From contig NZ_CCSE01000001.1 of the NCBI RefSeq assembly GCF_000756715.1, positions 930,001-994,000 of the forward strand: DNA of 64,000 bases. Reading direction: 5' to 3'. This DNA is from Jeotgalicoccus saudimassiliensis (GTDB lineage Bacteria; Bacillota; Bacilli; Staphylococcales; Salinicoccaceae). The notes under the pieces were generated by a model, which was given only the letters and a program-made list of their open reading frames with translations, had not been told where the DNA came from and ran no database searches. Within the stretch, counting starts at the first letter, position 1; every line of letters begins with the position of its first letter. Of the stretch, positions 8,759-16,165 are shown piece after piece. Position numbers and translations under genes: made by a program.

Positions 8759-9013
8759 CTACATAAACAATATGCTGACTAAAAATATTCCTGCAACGTT
8801 GACCAGTATTGCCGACAGGCTGAGTTTCTTGGCTCTACCTTCTCCGGTTTGCGTGATTAAGAGTATAACGACACTTAATATCGCGAGACCGATGGCTATA
8901 TAATATGGCAGGCCGATCGGCGACAGGTAAATATTGTCCGCTTCATTGGCGGCGATGGTCGTAATCAGATAGATTAAGTTCAGTATTGATAAAATAAGCA
9001 CCAAAATCCGCAT
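8759..9013 (-). CDS. Small membrane protein in operon with the Y-family polymerase
   Basis: An 84-residue hydrophobic protein with three predicted membrane segments (MRILVLILSILNLIYLITTI, a second around LPYYIAIGLAILSVVILLIT, and a third at LSAILVNVAGIFLVSILFM). Not recognised by family. The ATG at 9013 is chosen because GAGGAG precedes it by seven bases. It starts 22 bases after the polymerase stop codon, so it is probably cotranscribed and DNA-damage inducible. From memory, S. aureus umuC-type genes at the equivalent place are followed by small hypothetical genes in one SOS operon, which fits. Confidence 0.6.
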   Translation of the reverse strand: MRILVLILSILNLIYLITTIAANEADNIYLSPIGLPYYIAIGLAILSVVILLITQTGEGRAKKLSLSAILVNVAGIFLVSILFM

Positions 9014-9035
9014 CGTATCACTCCTCACCTGTAAT

Positions 9036-10298
9036 CTACCTTTTATGTCCCGCAATTAAACCTTCCCGGAGCTTCAGTGTAGAGGCTTCCGTGCAGCTGA
9101 TTGCCCGCATAACACTGAGCTGTCCGTATTTCACTTTCAGCGCGTCTATCGTCTTCATCAGCGCTTCTTCCTTCAGCACCTGGTCGACGTCCTGGAACAG
9201 TGAAACCTGTTTCTGGCTGTCGGGGATAAAGTTCGTCAGCGTTACACTGATGGTCCGGTACAGCGCGTACGGGTCTGCGATTTGTTTTAAATGCTGCCAG
9301 AGCTGTTTAATAATAACGTCTTCGCTGTTCGTGCCTTCTTTAATCGTAAACTGCTTGCGATAAATATGACCGTCTTTTGTGCCGACGGAAAACTGGACGG
9401 TGCGCACCAGCTGCTTCATGAGGCGCAGCCGGTGCGTCACCTCATCGACATGTTCAAACAGCACGACATACGTTTCACTGAATTTATAGTCGCGCATGAG
9501 AATCTGGCTCTTTGCAATCGAAGGCGAATGGACTTTATGCTTCTCGCTGATTTTGCTGAAATCAATACCGTTGGCATGCAGGTGCCAGTCGACTCCGATA
9601 ATGCCGAAGTCCCGCTTCAGGTACTCGTGTGGATAGTTGGCAAGATCCCCGATATTAAAAATTCCCCTTTGGTTCAGTTTCTTTTCACTTTTCTTATTAA
9701 TACCCCAGAATTTGCTTAACGGTTTAATGTGCCACATCTTCTCGACTACATCTTTGTAGCGCCATTCGGTAATCCCGTCAGGCATGTGCTTCGCTTCAAG
9801 ATCCAGTGCAACCTTGCTGAGCAGCAGATTGTCACCAATTCCGACTGCGGATTCGATTAAGGTCGTTTCATAGATTTCGTCCTTTATCTTTTTGGCAAGC
9901 TCTCTCGGTGAAGCGGCAAACAGTTTGTAGCTGTGTGTGACATCCATAAAGAACTCATCGACGGAATACTGATGGAAATCTTCAGGTGCGACGTATTTGA
10001 GTGCAATTTCCGTAATACGCATGGAGTAATCCAAATAGATTTTCATGGAAGGATTGATAATGTAAATATCGCTGCGCGCAGGAATCTCAAACAGCCGCGA
10101 CCCTGTTTTAATACCGAGCTTTTTTAACTCGGGCGTTGCTGCCAGCACGACGGAACCGATACTCTTTGTGTCCCCTACCACAGCGAGCTTGGTTGTCTTT
10201 GGATCCAGCCCCTTCAGCCTGCATGACACACTGGCAAAGAAACTCTTTAAATCAATGCACAGAATATCGTAGTGCGGACAAACACTGTAGTCATACAT
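9036..10298 (-). CDS. Y-family DNA polymerase (UmuC/UvrX type)
   Basis: A 420-residue translesion polymerase of the ImpB/MucB/SamB family, used for error-prone synthesis past DNA damage. The palm motif ILCIDLKSFFASVSC near the N-terminus carries the first catalytic Asp. YSVDEFFMDVTHSY supplies the SxDE catalytic pair. GIGDNLLLSKVALDLEAK and the helix-hairpin-helix region WGINKKSEKKLNQRGIFNIG follow, and the little-finger domain makes up the rest. The ATG at 10298 follows AGGGGTGATATTC. A perfect LexA box lies 19 bp upstream, so it is an SOS gene. It reads divergently from the type I toxin locus. Confidence 0.9.
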   Translation of the reverse strand: MYDYSVCPHYDILCIDLKSFFASVSCRLKGLDPKTTKLAVVGDTKSIGSVVLAATPELKKLGIKTGSRLFEIPARSDIYIINPSMKIYLDYSMRITEIALKYVAPEDFHQYSVDEFFMDVTHSYKLFAASPRELAKKIKDEIYETTLIESAVGIGDNLLLSKVALDLEAKHMPDGITEWRYKDVVEKMWHIKPLSKFWGINKKSEKKLNQRGIFNIGDLANYPHEYLKRDFGIIGVDWHLHANGIDFSKISEKHKVHSPSIAKSQILMRDYKFSETYVVLFEHVDEVTHRLRLMKQLVRTVQFSVGTKDGHIYRKQFTIKEGTNSEDVIIKQLWQHLKQIADPYALYRTISVTLTNFIPDSQKQVSLFQDVDQVLKEEALMKTIDALKVKYGQLSVMRAISCTEASTLKLREGLIAGHKR

Positions 10299-10316
10299 GA
10301 ATATCACCCCTATATA

Positions 10317-10328
10317 GAACATATGTTC
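10317..10328. promoter_or_regulatory. LexA (SOS) box of the polymerase gene
   Basis: GAACATATGTTC is a perfect palindrome matching the Gram-positive LexA consensus GAACnnnnGTTC. It sits 19 bp before the polymerase ATG, downstream of TATATG/TAATAT-like -10 sequences on the minus strand. Confidence 0.9.
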
Positions 10329-10389
10329 TATATTAGCATATAAGTGCGAAAAATAGCGGAGTTATATTTTAAAATTTCTAAATAAATCG

Positions 10390-10416
10390 AACGAGTGTTC
10401 TATTTTTGGTATAATT
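10390..10416 (+). promoter_or_regulatory. Toxin promoter with a second LexA box
   Basis: GAACGAGTGTTC (10390-10401) fits GAACnnnnGTTC and lies nine bases before an extended -10, TGGTATAAT (-10 hexamer 10411-10416). The box covers the -35 position, so LexA would block this promoter directly. Transcription would start near 10423 and run into the Fst-like toxin gene. The two LexA boxes are 73 bp apart and serve divergent transcripts. Confidence 0.75.
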
Positions 10417-10434
10417 GAAATATCGCCTATCCAT

Positions 10435-10457
10435 CCCGGGCGAAATATTGACCGGGA
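10435..10457 (+). promoter_or_regulatory. 5'-leader stem touching the toxin ribosome site
   Basis: TCCCGG (10435-10440) pairs with CCGGGA (10452-10457), directly at the upstream edge of the purine-rich ribosome site GGGAGGAGGTGGAGG. Fst mRNA carries a comparable 5' stem that limits toxin translation; the same role is inferred here. Confidence 0.55.
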
Positions 10458-10470
10458 GGAGGTGGAGGCA

Positions 10471-10563
10471 ATGGATTTTCTTTTTGCAGAAATTTTAGCA
10501 CCCGTAATCACTGAGTGCCTGATTGCGTACTTTGTCTACTGGTTGGACAACCGCGATGAGTGA
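10471..10563 (+). CDS. Fst/PepA1-like type I toxin peptide
   Basis: A 30-residue membrane peptide of the Fst/Ldr type: a short N-terminus, hydrophobic core LFAEILAPVITECLIAYFVY, then WLDNRDE as a charged tail. It matches the layout of S. aureus PepA1 (IIAPVISGCAIAFFSYWL core) and enterococcal Fst, including the invariant Ala-Pro in the membrane segment. Overproduced peptides of this class damage the membrane. The ATG is preceded by AGGAGGTG and sits inside a 19-bp direct repeat whose second copy lies at 10624-10642. An SOS box controls the promoter, and a convergent antisense RNA (10581-10643) is predicted as antitoxin. Confidence 0.8.
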   Translation: MDFLFAEILAPVITECLIAYFVYWLDNRDE

Positions 10564-10580
10564 TAGGCGAAAACCACACC

Positions 10581-10618
10581 AAAAAACCCCCAATCTACGG
10601 TCATAGATTGGGGGTTCG
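10581..10618. terminator. Shared terminator of toxin mRNA and antitoxin RNA
   Basis: AACCCCCAATCTA pairs with TAGATTGGGGGTT, extended by weaker ACACC/GGTGT pairing. The T-run suits the minus-strand RNA best. The toxin transcript may read on to the T-rich stretch near 10636-10641. Confidence 0.8.
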
Positions 10619-10623
10619 GTGTT

Positions 10624-10642
10624 GCAATGGATTTCCTTTTTG
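10624..10642 (+). repeat. Second copy of the 19-bp direct repeat of the toxin-antitoxin locus
   Basis: GCAATGGATTTCCTTTTTG here repeats GCAATGGATTTTCTTTTTG at 10468-10486 with one T/C difference. Read on the minus strand it forms the 5' end of the antisense RNA, so the RNA can cover the toxin start codon. Confidence 0.85.
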
Positions 10643-10832
10643 TAATTTGATTATATCATCAGTCAAAGCAAAAAGTAAATTAGTTGATTTGAAACTATTA
10701 GATACCGATAAAGCTAAAACTAAAAATAAGGTTTACGTTAACTATGACTTATTAAGATTACTCGGATGATTATAGAAAATATATCTTTTAAAACTATTTA
10801 GATTATCTATCACAGTTATGGTTAATCTAATT

Positions 10833-11020
10833 TTACTCGTATAAGTACTCTTCTTTCTCTTGCCACTCAATATCTTTTCTAATATACATCTCTCTTCATC
10901 TTAAAATCTCTTCAATATAATATCGAAGATTAAAAGCATTTTTTTCTTTTACAATATAAAAAGCCCCAACCCACTCTCGTAAATCAGGAATTCTCCGCTT
11001 CAAAATTTCAGCTGTTCATT
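10833..11020 (-). pseudogene. Decayed unknown coding remnant
   Basis: One minus-strand frame reads AEILKRRIPDLREWVGAFYI, then VKEKNAFNLRYYIEEILR, one stop, REMYIRKDIEWQEKEEYLYE and a final stop at 10833. The amino-acid pattern is protein-like, but there is no start or ribosome site, and stops interrupt it. Not recognised. The remainder of 10644-11062 shows nothing else convincing. Confidence 0.35.
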
Positions 11021-11062
11021 CTTCATTTAATATAAAATCATTGTTATTATGACAGAACCTGC

Positions 11063-12574
11063 TTACACACTCGTAATCCCATCTATTTCTCCCATTCTGC
11101 CTTTGTCTATCAGTGCTTTGTTTTGTTCGATAAAGTGCTCACGGCTTTCTGCAATCATTGTATTAAATCCGGCAGCAACTGCTGCTTCTGTTTCGTCCCA
11201 TAACTGATGGTTGTAGTTTTTAAAGTCAGGGATAACTTTTTTCGCTGCGGTCTTTCTTATATGTTTGGCGAGTCCTTTTTTCCATCCTGTAATGGATTTA
11301 AATACCATGCCGGCACCAATCGTAGCACTGAGGGTCAGACCTAATGGGCTTGCGAGAAAGGCTGCAGCTGCACCGGCTTTTAACATGCCGAAGCTCGCAA
11401 GTAAGCCGGATGCTTTAGTCAGCAGTGCAGAGCTTCCAAGTTTTCCGAATGAGGACATATATAAAGCGAGTGCTCCCGATGAGCCGAGTCCTGCCAGTCC
11501 GGTGACAAACCAGTTTTTTGAATTATTACCGAACTTAAGTCCGGATACTTTGATAAATTCATGTTCTATATTGTCAATCGCTTCGTCTGTTTTCTCATTG
11601 AAGTGTTCTATTTTACCGCGGACTTCAGCATTGATAATTTCCACTTTCTCCATCAGCACATGTTCCGTAAATGCTTTCTGTTCCTTTTTCTTCATTTTAA
11701 TTCCCTGAGTTTCAATCTGTTCCAGTAACTTCTCCACTGTTAGATCATCATCCAGCTGCTGGTTTATTAACTGATCAATCGACTGTTTATTTTCTGCTGC
11801 CAGATTTTTCAGCATTGCTTTTTTCTCACGAATGCCTGATATATGCTTCTCAAAATCTGTCAGCCGTTCATTGAACGTTTTTGTATTTGCTGATTTCTCT
11901 TTAATATCTTCATTAATTGTTTTATAAATTGAGTCATATTTATCAGTAAGCTTTCCGTATTCAATCACCGGGGAAACAGATGAACTGTCAAAGTCGTGAA
12001 TCAGCACGCTGCTTCTTTGATTGTTAATTGTTTTAACAGCACTGGGCAAACTGAACTTGTCGACGACAATAACATATACGTCTTCTCCGTAGCCAGGGAG
12101 TATACAGTTGTCATAAATATTTTGTGTTTCAGTTGAATCCGCAAGCAAAACCAATGTTTTATCTATTGATTCACTATGAGTACTTACCGGCTGTTCTGCA
12201 TAGATTTCCTGGCTGTTTAACAGCTCCTTAAAATCGATAACCAGAATATTAACCGGCTGTATAAAATTATGATAATTTAAATACTGCGTGCCCTTAATAC
12301 CGCTTCGGTAATTTATAAAATGAAGTGCATCTTTACTTTTAACTGATTCAGAGAGATTACGCGCTTCAGCATGATCAATTCCAAGCAGCTCAGAGAAAAA
12401 CGTCCCTAGAAAGTCATCTGACTGTGTCAGCTCACGATCGATAATCAGATTAAATTCTCCAAGCAGATTACGGAGGTTTTGTTCCGCAATAATCTGATCA
12501 GCACTATTCAGTTCGTTAAATTCATCCACCTGATTGATGAATACTTTGATATTACTGATGTTGTTGTCACTCAT
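11063..12574 (-). CDS. Coiled-coil/hydrophobic protein with a dynamin-like C-terminus
   Basis: A 503-residue protein, last gene of a four-gene operon. Residues 1-205 hold two strand-rich blocks (VNILVIDFKELL near 108, VYVIVVDKFSLP near 167) without a P-loop. Residues 210-345 are charged coiled coil. Residues 355-428 form a long Gly/Ala-rich hydrophobic stretch fit for two membrane hairpins. The C-terminus (GWKKGLAKHIRKTAAKKVIP, then LWDETEAAVAAGF) resembles the helical end of bacterial dynamin-like proteins. I infer a membrane-bound or membrane-remodelling protein that lacks its own GTPase. Start at 12574 follows GGAGGG; 14 bp separate it from the ATPase gene. Specific function unknown. Confidence 0.6.
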   Translation of the reverse strand: MSDNNISNIKVFINQVDEFNELNSADQIIAEQNLRNLLGEFNLIIDRELTQSDDFLGTFFSELLGIDHAEARNLSESVKSKDALHFINYRSGIKGTQYLNYHNFIQPVNILVIDFKELLNSQEIYAEQPVSTHSESIDKTLVLLADSTETQNIYDNCILPGYGEDVYVIVVDKFSLPSAVKTINNQRSSVLIHDFDSSSVSPVIEYGKLTDKYDSIYKTINEDIKEKSANTKTFNERLTDFEKHISGIREKKAMLKNLAAENKQSIDQLINQQLDDDLTVEKLLEQIETQGIKMKKKEQKAFTEHVLMEKVEIINAEVRGKIEHFNEKTDEAIDNIEHEFIKVSGLKFGNNSKNWFVTGLAGLGSSGALALYMSSFGKLGSSALLTKASGLLASFGMLKAGAAAAFLASPLGLTLSATIGAGMVFKSITGWKKGLAKHIRKTAAKKVIPDFKNYNHQLWDETEAAVAAGFNTMIAESREHFIEQNKALIDKGRMGEIDGITSV

Positions 12575-12588
12575 AAACACCCTCCGTT

Positions 12589-14313
12589 CTATCCATCCGC
12601 ATTCCGGTATTTTCTGCGGTTTCGTTTTCTGTTCAGCATTTTTTCAATATCCTGATTGATTTTTTCTGAAATTTTACTATCAAGCACTTCAGATATTTTA
12701 CTTTCCAAAGGATTCTTATTCTTCACATTATTATTGAGGTATTCCAGTTCTTCCCCATACATCTCTTTATAATAAGCATCCAGTTCATTGTAATTCTCAG
12801 CAGTCAGTTCCGCTTCTCTGTTATCCCGCACAAACTGTACTTCTTTAAAAAGCAGTACCCTGATTGTCTCTCTGTATCTGTTCGTTCCAATTTCTGCTTT
12901 GGATAAATGAAACTTCCTGGCTGTCCGGTTACATATATACTCTATATCCGCACCGGTAAATCCGGCTGATTGCCCTGCCAGCTGTTCCAATTCATCATCA
13001 TGCAGCTTTAACGGGATTGCCCGTTTCTTGAATTTATCCTCAAACAGCAGCAATCTCGCATCTTCATCCGGTTTACTGACATAGAAGATTTCATCAAACC
13101 GCCCTTTCCGTAAAAATTCAGGCGGCAGCACACCATCAATATTATTCGCAGTCCCGACAACAAAGGCACCTTTGTTATCATCGCTCATCCAGCTCAGCAG
13201 AATGCCGAACACCCGTCTTAACACCTGGTTATCGTTATCATTAACGCCGGAGAATGCTTTCTCTATTTCATCAATCCACAGTACACAGGGACTCATATGC
13301 TCAATAACTTTCAATGTTTCCATAATGTTCTTTTCACTGTCACCCACATATTTACCCATTATTTTGCTGATATCGAATTTAATCAGTTTTAGTCCTAAAG
13401 CATTCGCGGCTGCTTTTGCCGTCATACTTTTACCTGTACCAGGTTCACCAAGAATAAGAATACCTTTCGGTAACTCCACCCCATTCTTCGCCAGCAGATT
13501 CATATTCGAAAATGCGGCCCGTTCTTCTTTGATATATGCTTTTAAATGATCCAGACCGATAATATCATCAACATTCTCTGTTGTTTCAACGATCGATAAT
13601 GTTCCCATCTTTTTAAGCATCTGTTCTTTAATCGTATATATTTCTCTCGATATACTGCTGTCTATTTGACTGTTGAATACTTTAATGCCAAATTCATAAA
13701 ATATAAATGACAGTGCCTGCGTAATTTCATAATAAGATAATCCTTTAAGATTTTCGATTAAGTTCGGGTCAGTATTACCGGCATCGGTGTATGCTTCAAG
13801 ATGATTCGTTCTGATAAAATCCTCAATAATGTTGTAAATATCATTTTCATCCGGCAGAGTATTTTCAATAATCATTGCACCGTCTCTTAACTCTGGCGGA
13901 ATATCATAATGGCTGCCGTTAAAAATAATCGTTGTATTATAATGTTTATTCGTCTGCACTCTATGTACAAAAACACTTAGGATTTCCATCAATTTGCCTG
14001 ACTCATCAGTCCGGTTCCCGTTGAATAGTGACTCTGCGCCGTGAATCAAAACAATCTGCTCGCTGTCAGTCTTCAGTAATTCAGTTAATCCATTCAGCAG
14101 TACGTCGTAATCGCTCAGCTCAACTCCGGGCTGTTCACCAAACCCCTGCGTTACATTAAAGTAAAATACATTTTCAACAGAATTCTTGTTCTTAAAGCTT
14201 CTCATTGTCTTTTCGACTTCATCAAGACTGAATTTCTGCAGAAATATAAGAGGAATATTGGATTGAACAAATTTAGTGATTTCAAATTCTAATGCCTTAT
14301 TATTATTCATCAT
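12589..14313 (-). CDS. Ycf46-like AAA+ ATPase
   Basis: A 574-residue AAA+ ATPase. Residues 1-235 form a degenerate first ATPase-like domain (SNIPLIFLQKFSLDEV, later FNGSHYDIPPELRD), as in Ycf46 proteins. Residues 250-500 form the active AAA module: Walker A GEPGTGKS (289-296), Walker B CVLWIDEIEK (Asp348, Glu349), sensor-1 Asn390 in GTANN, arginine fingers in LRKGRFDE (402-405), and GFTGADIE in the lid. The C-terminal 100 residues are charged, ending in a Lys/Arg-rich tail. No protease domain is present. It probably remodels its operon partners using ATP. It overlaps the upstream gene by 11 bp, with GAGGTG before the ATG. Confidence 0.75.
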   Translation of the reverse strand: MMNNNKALEFEITKFVQSNIPLIFLQKFSLDEVEKTMRSFKNKNSVENVFYFNVTQGFGEQPGVELSDYDVLLNGLTELLKTDSEQIVLIHGAESLFNGNRTDESGKLMEILSVFVHRVQTNKHYNTTIIFNGSHYDIPPELRDGAMIIENTLPDENDIYNIIEDFIRTNHLEAYTDAGNTDPNLIENLKGLSYYEITQALSFIFYEFGIKVFNSQIDSSISREIYTIKEQMLKKMGTLSIVETTENVDDIIGLDHLKAYIKEERAAFSNMNLLAKNGVELPKGILILGEPGTGKSMTAKAAANALGLKLIKFDISKIMGKYVGDSEKNIMETLKVIEHMSPCVLWIDEIEKAFSGVNDNDNQVLRRVFGILLSWMSDDNKGAFVVGTANNIDGVLPPEFLRKGRFDEIFYVSKPDEDARLLLFEDKFKKRAIPLKLHDDELEQLAGQSAGFTGADIEYICNRTARKFHLSKAEIGTNRYRETIRVLLFKEVQFVRDNREAELTAENYNELDAYYKEMYGEELEYLNNNVKNKNPLESKISEVLDSKISEKINQDIEKMLNRKRNRRKYRNADG

Positions 14314-15088
14314 ATTTCACCTCTATATATTCTGCATAAGCACTTGAGTCTTTTAAATCTATTTTCGCTCCAGGTGCATAAATTCTGTTGACCACCTGCT
14401 GCTCGCTTCTTTTGTTATAAATATCAACAAAGGATTTCGCACTTTTAGAACTTTTGTATGCCGGACTAAGATTCTCCAGCGTTAACGGACCTTTGCAGTC
14501 TGTTATTATAAATTTAGTTTTCAGCTCTGTAATCTGTGTAAAATCATCCGCACGAAGTACGGTGAAATCTGTTGTCTCATCGTCACCCCAGTACCCTTCT
14601 GACAAGAATCCTTTAATATTATCGATAAACTGCTCGGAAATCTCTTCAGAACACTGATCGATAATAATAGAGAATCCGAGAAAAATATTTAAACTGCTGT
14701 TAATTAGTGCTGATTTCTCAAATTCCGGAAGCTCAGAATAAAATAACTCATAATCTAAAATAATCTTTTTTATATGTGTTAAAACAGATTCAAAATCGTC
14801 ATTCTTTCCATCCATCAGTGTATACAGCAGCTGCTGAAATGTCTCTTTTTCCGAAGTATAAGACATACTGCTGTCCAGCATGGTAATAAACTGATAGTAC
14901 GCTTCAATACTATTATCACCGTTGTCTATATCCGCCGCTTCCACAGCTAAGTGATTAGCAGCCCATATCTTTAAATCATCCGATTTAAATTTTTCATACA
15001 GCTCCAGTTTATTTCTGTATTTAATTAAACCCGCTGTATCATGTATTAAATTGTTTCTGAATGCAATTTTAGGACTCAAAGTTCTCAT
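14303..15088 (-). CDS. Unknown protein of the AAA operon (second gene)
   Basis: A 261-residue, largely alpha-helical, soluble protein of no family I recognise. Segments such as ELPEFEKSALINSSLNIFLG and IIDQCSEEISEQFIDNIKGF suggest a helical bundle. The last 100 residues look more strand-like (LKTKFIITDCKGPLTLENLS). No catalytic motif is visible. The ATG at 15088 is chosen because AAGGAG lies nine bases before it; an upstream ATG at 15133 has no site. It overlaps its neighbours by 20 and 11 bp, so the four products are made together, likely in fixed proportion. Could be a substrate adaptor for the ATPase (inference). Confidence 0.6.
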   Translation of the reverse strand: MRTLSPKIAFRNNLIHDTAGLIKYRNKLELYEKFKSDDLKIWAANHLAVEAADIDNGDNSIEAYYQFITMLDSSMSYTSEKETFQQLLYTLMDGKNDDFESVLTHIKKIILDYELFYSELPEFEKSALINSSLNIFLGFSIIIDQCSEEISEQFIDNIKGFLSEGYWGDDETTDFTVLRADDFTQITELKTKFIITDCKGPLTLENLSPAYKSSKSAKSFVDIYNKRSEQQVVNRIYAPGAKIDLKDSSAYAEYIEVKYDE

Positions 15089-15914
15089 AATCCGGCTCCT
15101 TATTTTTGCTTGTCTGTTGACGTTCTCTATCACTGTTTCTCACAACTACTTTTGACTTGACCGTATTCAGAGCATCAATCATCTCTTCACGCTTCTCTTT
15201 GTCCAATGCCGTCACAGCGACTGCCAGTACAACACCTTGAATCAGTGCTGATTTCGGTCCAAACGCCAGCATTAAAATAGTCAGCCCGTGTTCTCTGACA
15301 AGCGGATTATGCTTGACGAAGTCCATGATGGCAATAATGTAATTTTCATACAGCTGCTTCATCTTCTCTTTCAGCTGGAGTTCAGTGAGCTTATTCTGCC
15401 CATGTTCGTACACTGCATGTGAAACACTCATACTATGTTTAATCATCATAGTAAGCAGCATCTTGTAATTATCTTCACCGATATTTTTGTCAAGATCACG
15501 GCTGTCGAGCAGTTCATCTGCTAAAAGATACAATTTATTAATCAGTGTCGTTTCCTCTTCATCGGTCATATTGCCTTCAAGATATGCTTTATATTCTTTA
15601 AACCCTGAATACAGCTCGTTATCAGCTAAGTCAAAATGATCTTCCAGCTGTGAAAAAGTATTATTAAATAAATCCAGTCCTTCTGTATATACTTCTTCCA
15701 GATTATCAAATTGACTTAACTCACGGTTAAATGACTGATCACTGTTCATACCGTCTTCCATATTTTCTGTTCTTTGCTGTGCATATGCTTTCAGCTTTTC
15801 ACCAGCATTCTTCATGACTTCCCTGCCTACAACCATACTTGTTTCTTTAACGATTTCTTTAAATTGCTCACTGGCAATGACTGCTTTAAGCTGGTTCATC
15901 AATGCTGCATTCAT
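15069..15914 (-). CDS. Unknown protein of the AAA operon (first gene), with a C-terminal hydrophobic segment
   Basis: A 281-residue, mostly helical protein, first gene of the operon. Residues 1-200 are charged helices, with an amphipathic opening (MNQLKAVIASEQFKEIVKET). A hydrophobic stretch around residues 205-240 (LTILMLAFGPKSALIQGVVL then AVAVTAL) could insert in the membrane. The tail is a charged, probably disordered region ending ENFES. Family unknown. An AACTGGGGG ribosome site precedes the ATG. The 250-bp spacer upstream separates it from the divergent MerR gene; I see no clear promoter motif for the operon there. Confidence 0.6.
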   Translation of the reverse strand: MNAALMNQLKAVIASEQFKEIVKETSMVVGREVMKNAGEKLKAYAQQRTENMEDGMNSDQSFNRELSQFDNLEEVYTEGLDLFNNTFSQLEDHFDLADNELYSGFKEYKAYLEGNMTDEEETTLINKLYLLADELLDSRDLDKNIGEDNYKMLLTMMIKHSMSVSHAVYEHGQNKLTELQLKEKMKQLYENYIIAIMDFVKHNPLVREHGLTILMLAFGPKSALIQGVVLAVAVTALDKEKREEMIDALNTVKSKVVVRNSDRERQQTSKNKEPDYENFES

Positions 15915-16112
15915 AATATATCCCCCAGTTATCCGTCACATTTTTATACGTTCGATGACAGATTCTATAATTTACACTTTGCTTTTACTTATACCCCAAG
16001 TGGCCGCTTCATACTCCTTTGCCCCTGCACCAAATCAATGTATAGAATTATTCATTCTGTCACGTTATAGTACATATTAAAGACTCATTCCAAAAAAATA
16101 TTAAAATACCGG

Positions 16113-16143
16113 TTGACCCTTACATAACGTCATACTCTATTCT
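16113..16143 (+). promoter_or_regulatory. MerR-type promoter with 19-bp spacer
   Basis: TTGACC (16113-16118) and TATTCT (16138-16143) are 19 bp apart, longer than the usual 17. The spacer carries CCTTACATAACGTCATA, which resembles the GACCCTTACGTAACG dyads bound by TipA/Mta-type MerR proteins. Autoregulation by the downstream gene is expected. Confidence 0.75.
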
Positions 16144-16165
16144 TAATTTGTCAGGAGGTTTAAAA

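Larger units (their letters stand above)
10581..10643 (-). ncRNA. Predicted antisense antitoxin RNA (RNAII-like)
   Basis: On the minus strand an extended -10, TGATATAAT (hexamer 10655-10650), would start an RNA near 10643. It ends at a strong stem-loop followed by six T near 10581, giving about 63 nt, close to the size of Fst RNAII. Its first 19 nt are complementary, with one G-U wobble, to the toxin start region 10468-10486. Its 3' stem-loop is antisense to the 3' stem of the toxin mRNA. This is the two-region pairing known for the par/Fst family. Predicted from sequence only. Confidence 0.7.

Noticed and set aside
10564-10769. Plus-strand frame ending LLDTDKAKTKNKVYVNYDLL that would follow the toxin gene.
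   Set aside because: It has no ribosome site and its first half is the shared terminator and antisense-RNA promoter; only the last 25 codons look protein-like.
11265-11708. A plus-strand frame rich in Pro/Ser/Ala opposite the hydrophobic protein gene.
   Set aside because: Antisense shadow of a Gly/Ala/Leu-rich coding region; no ribosome site.
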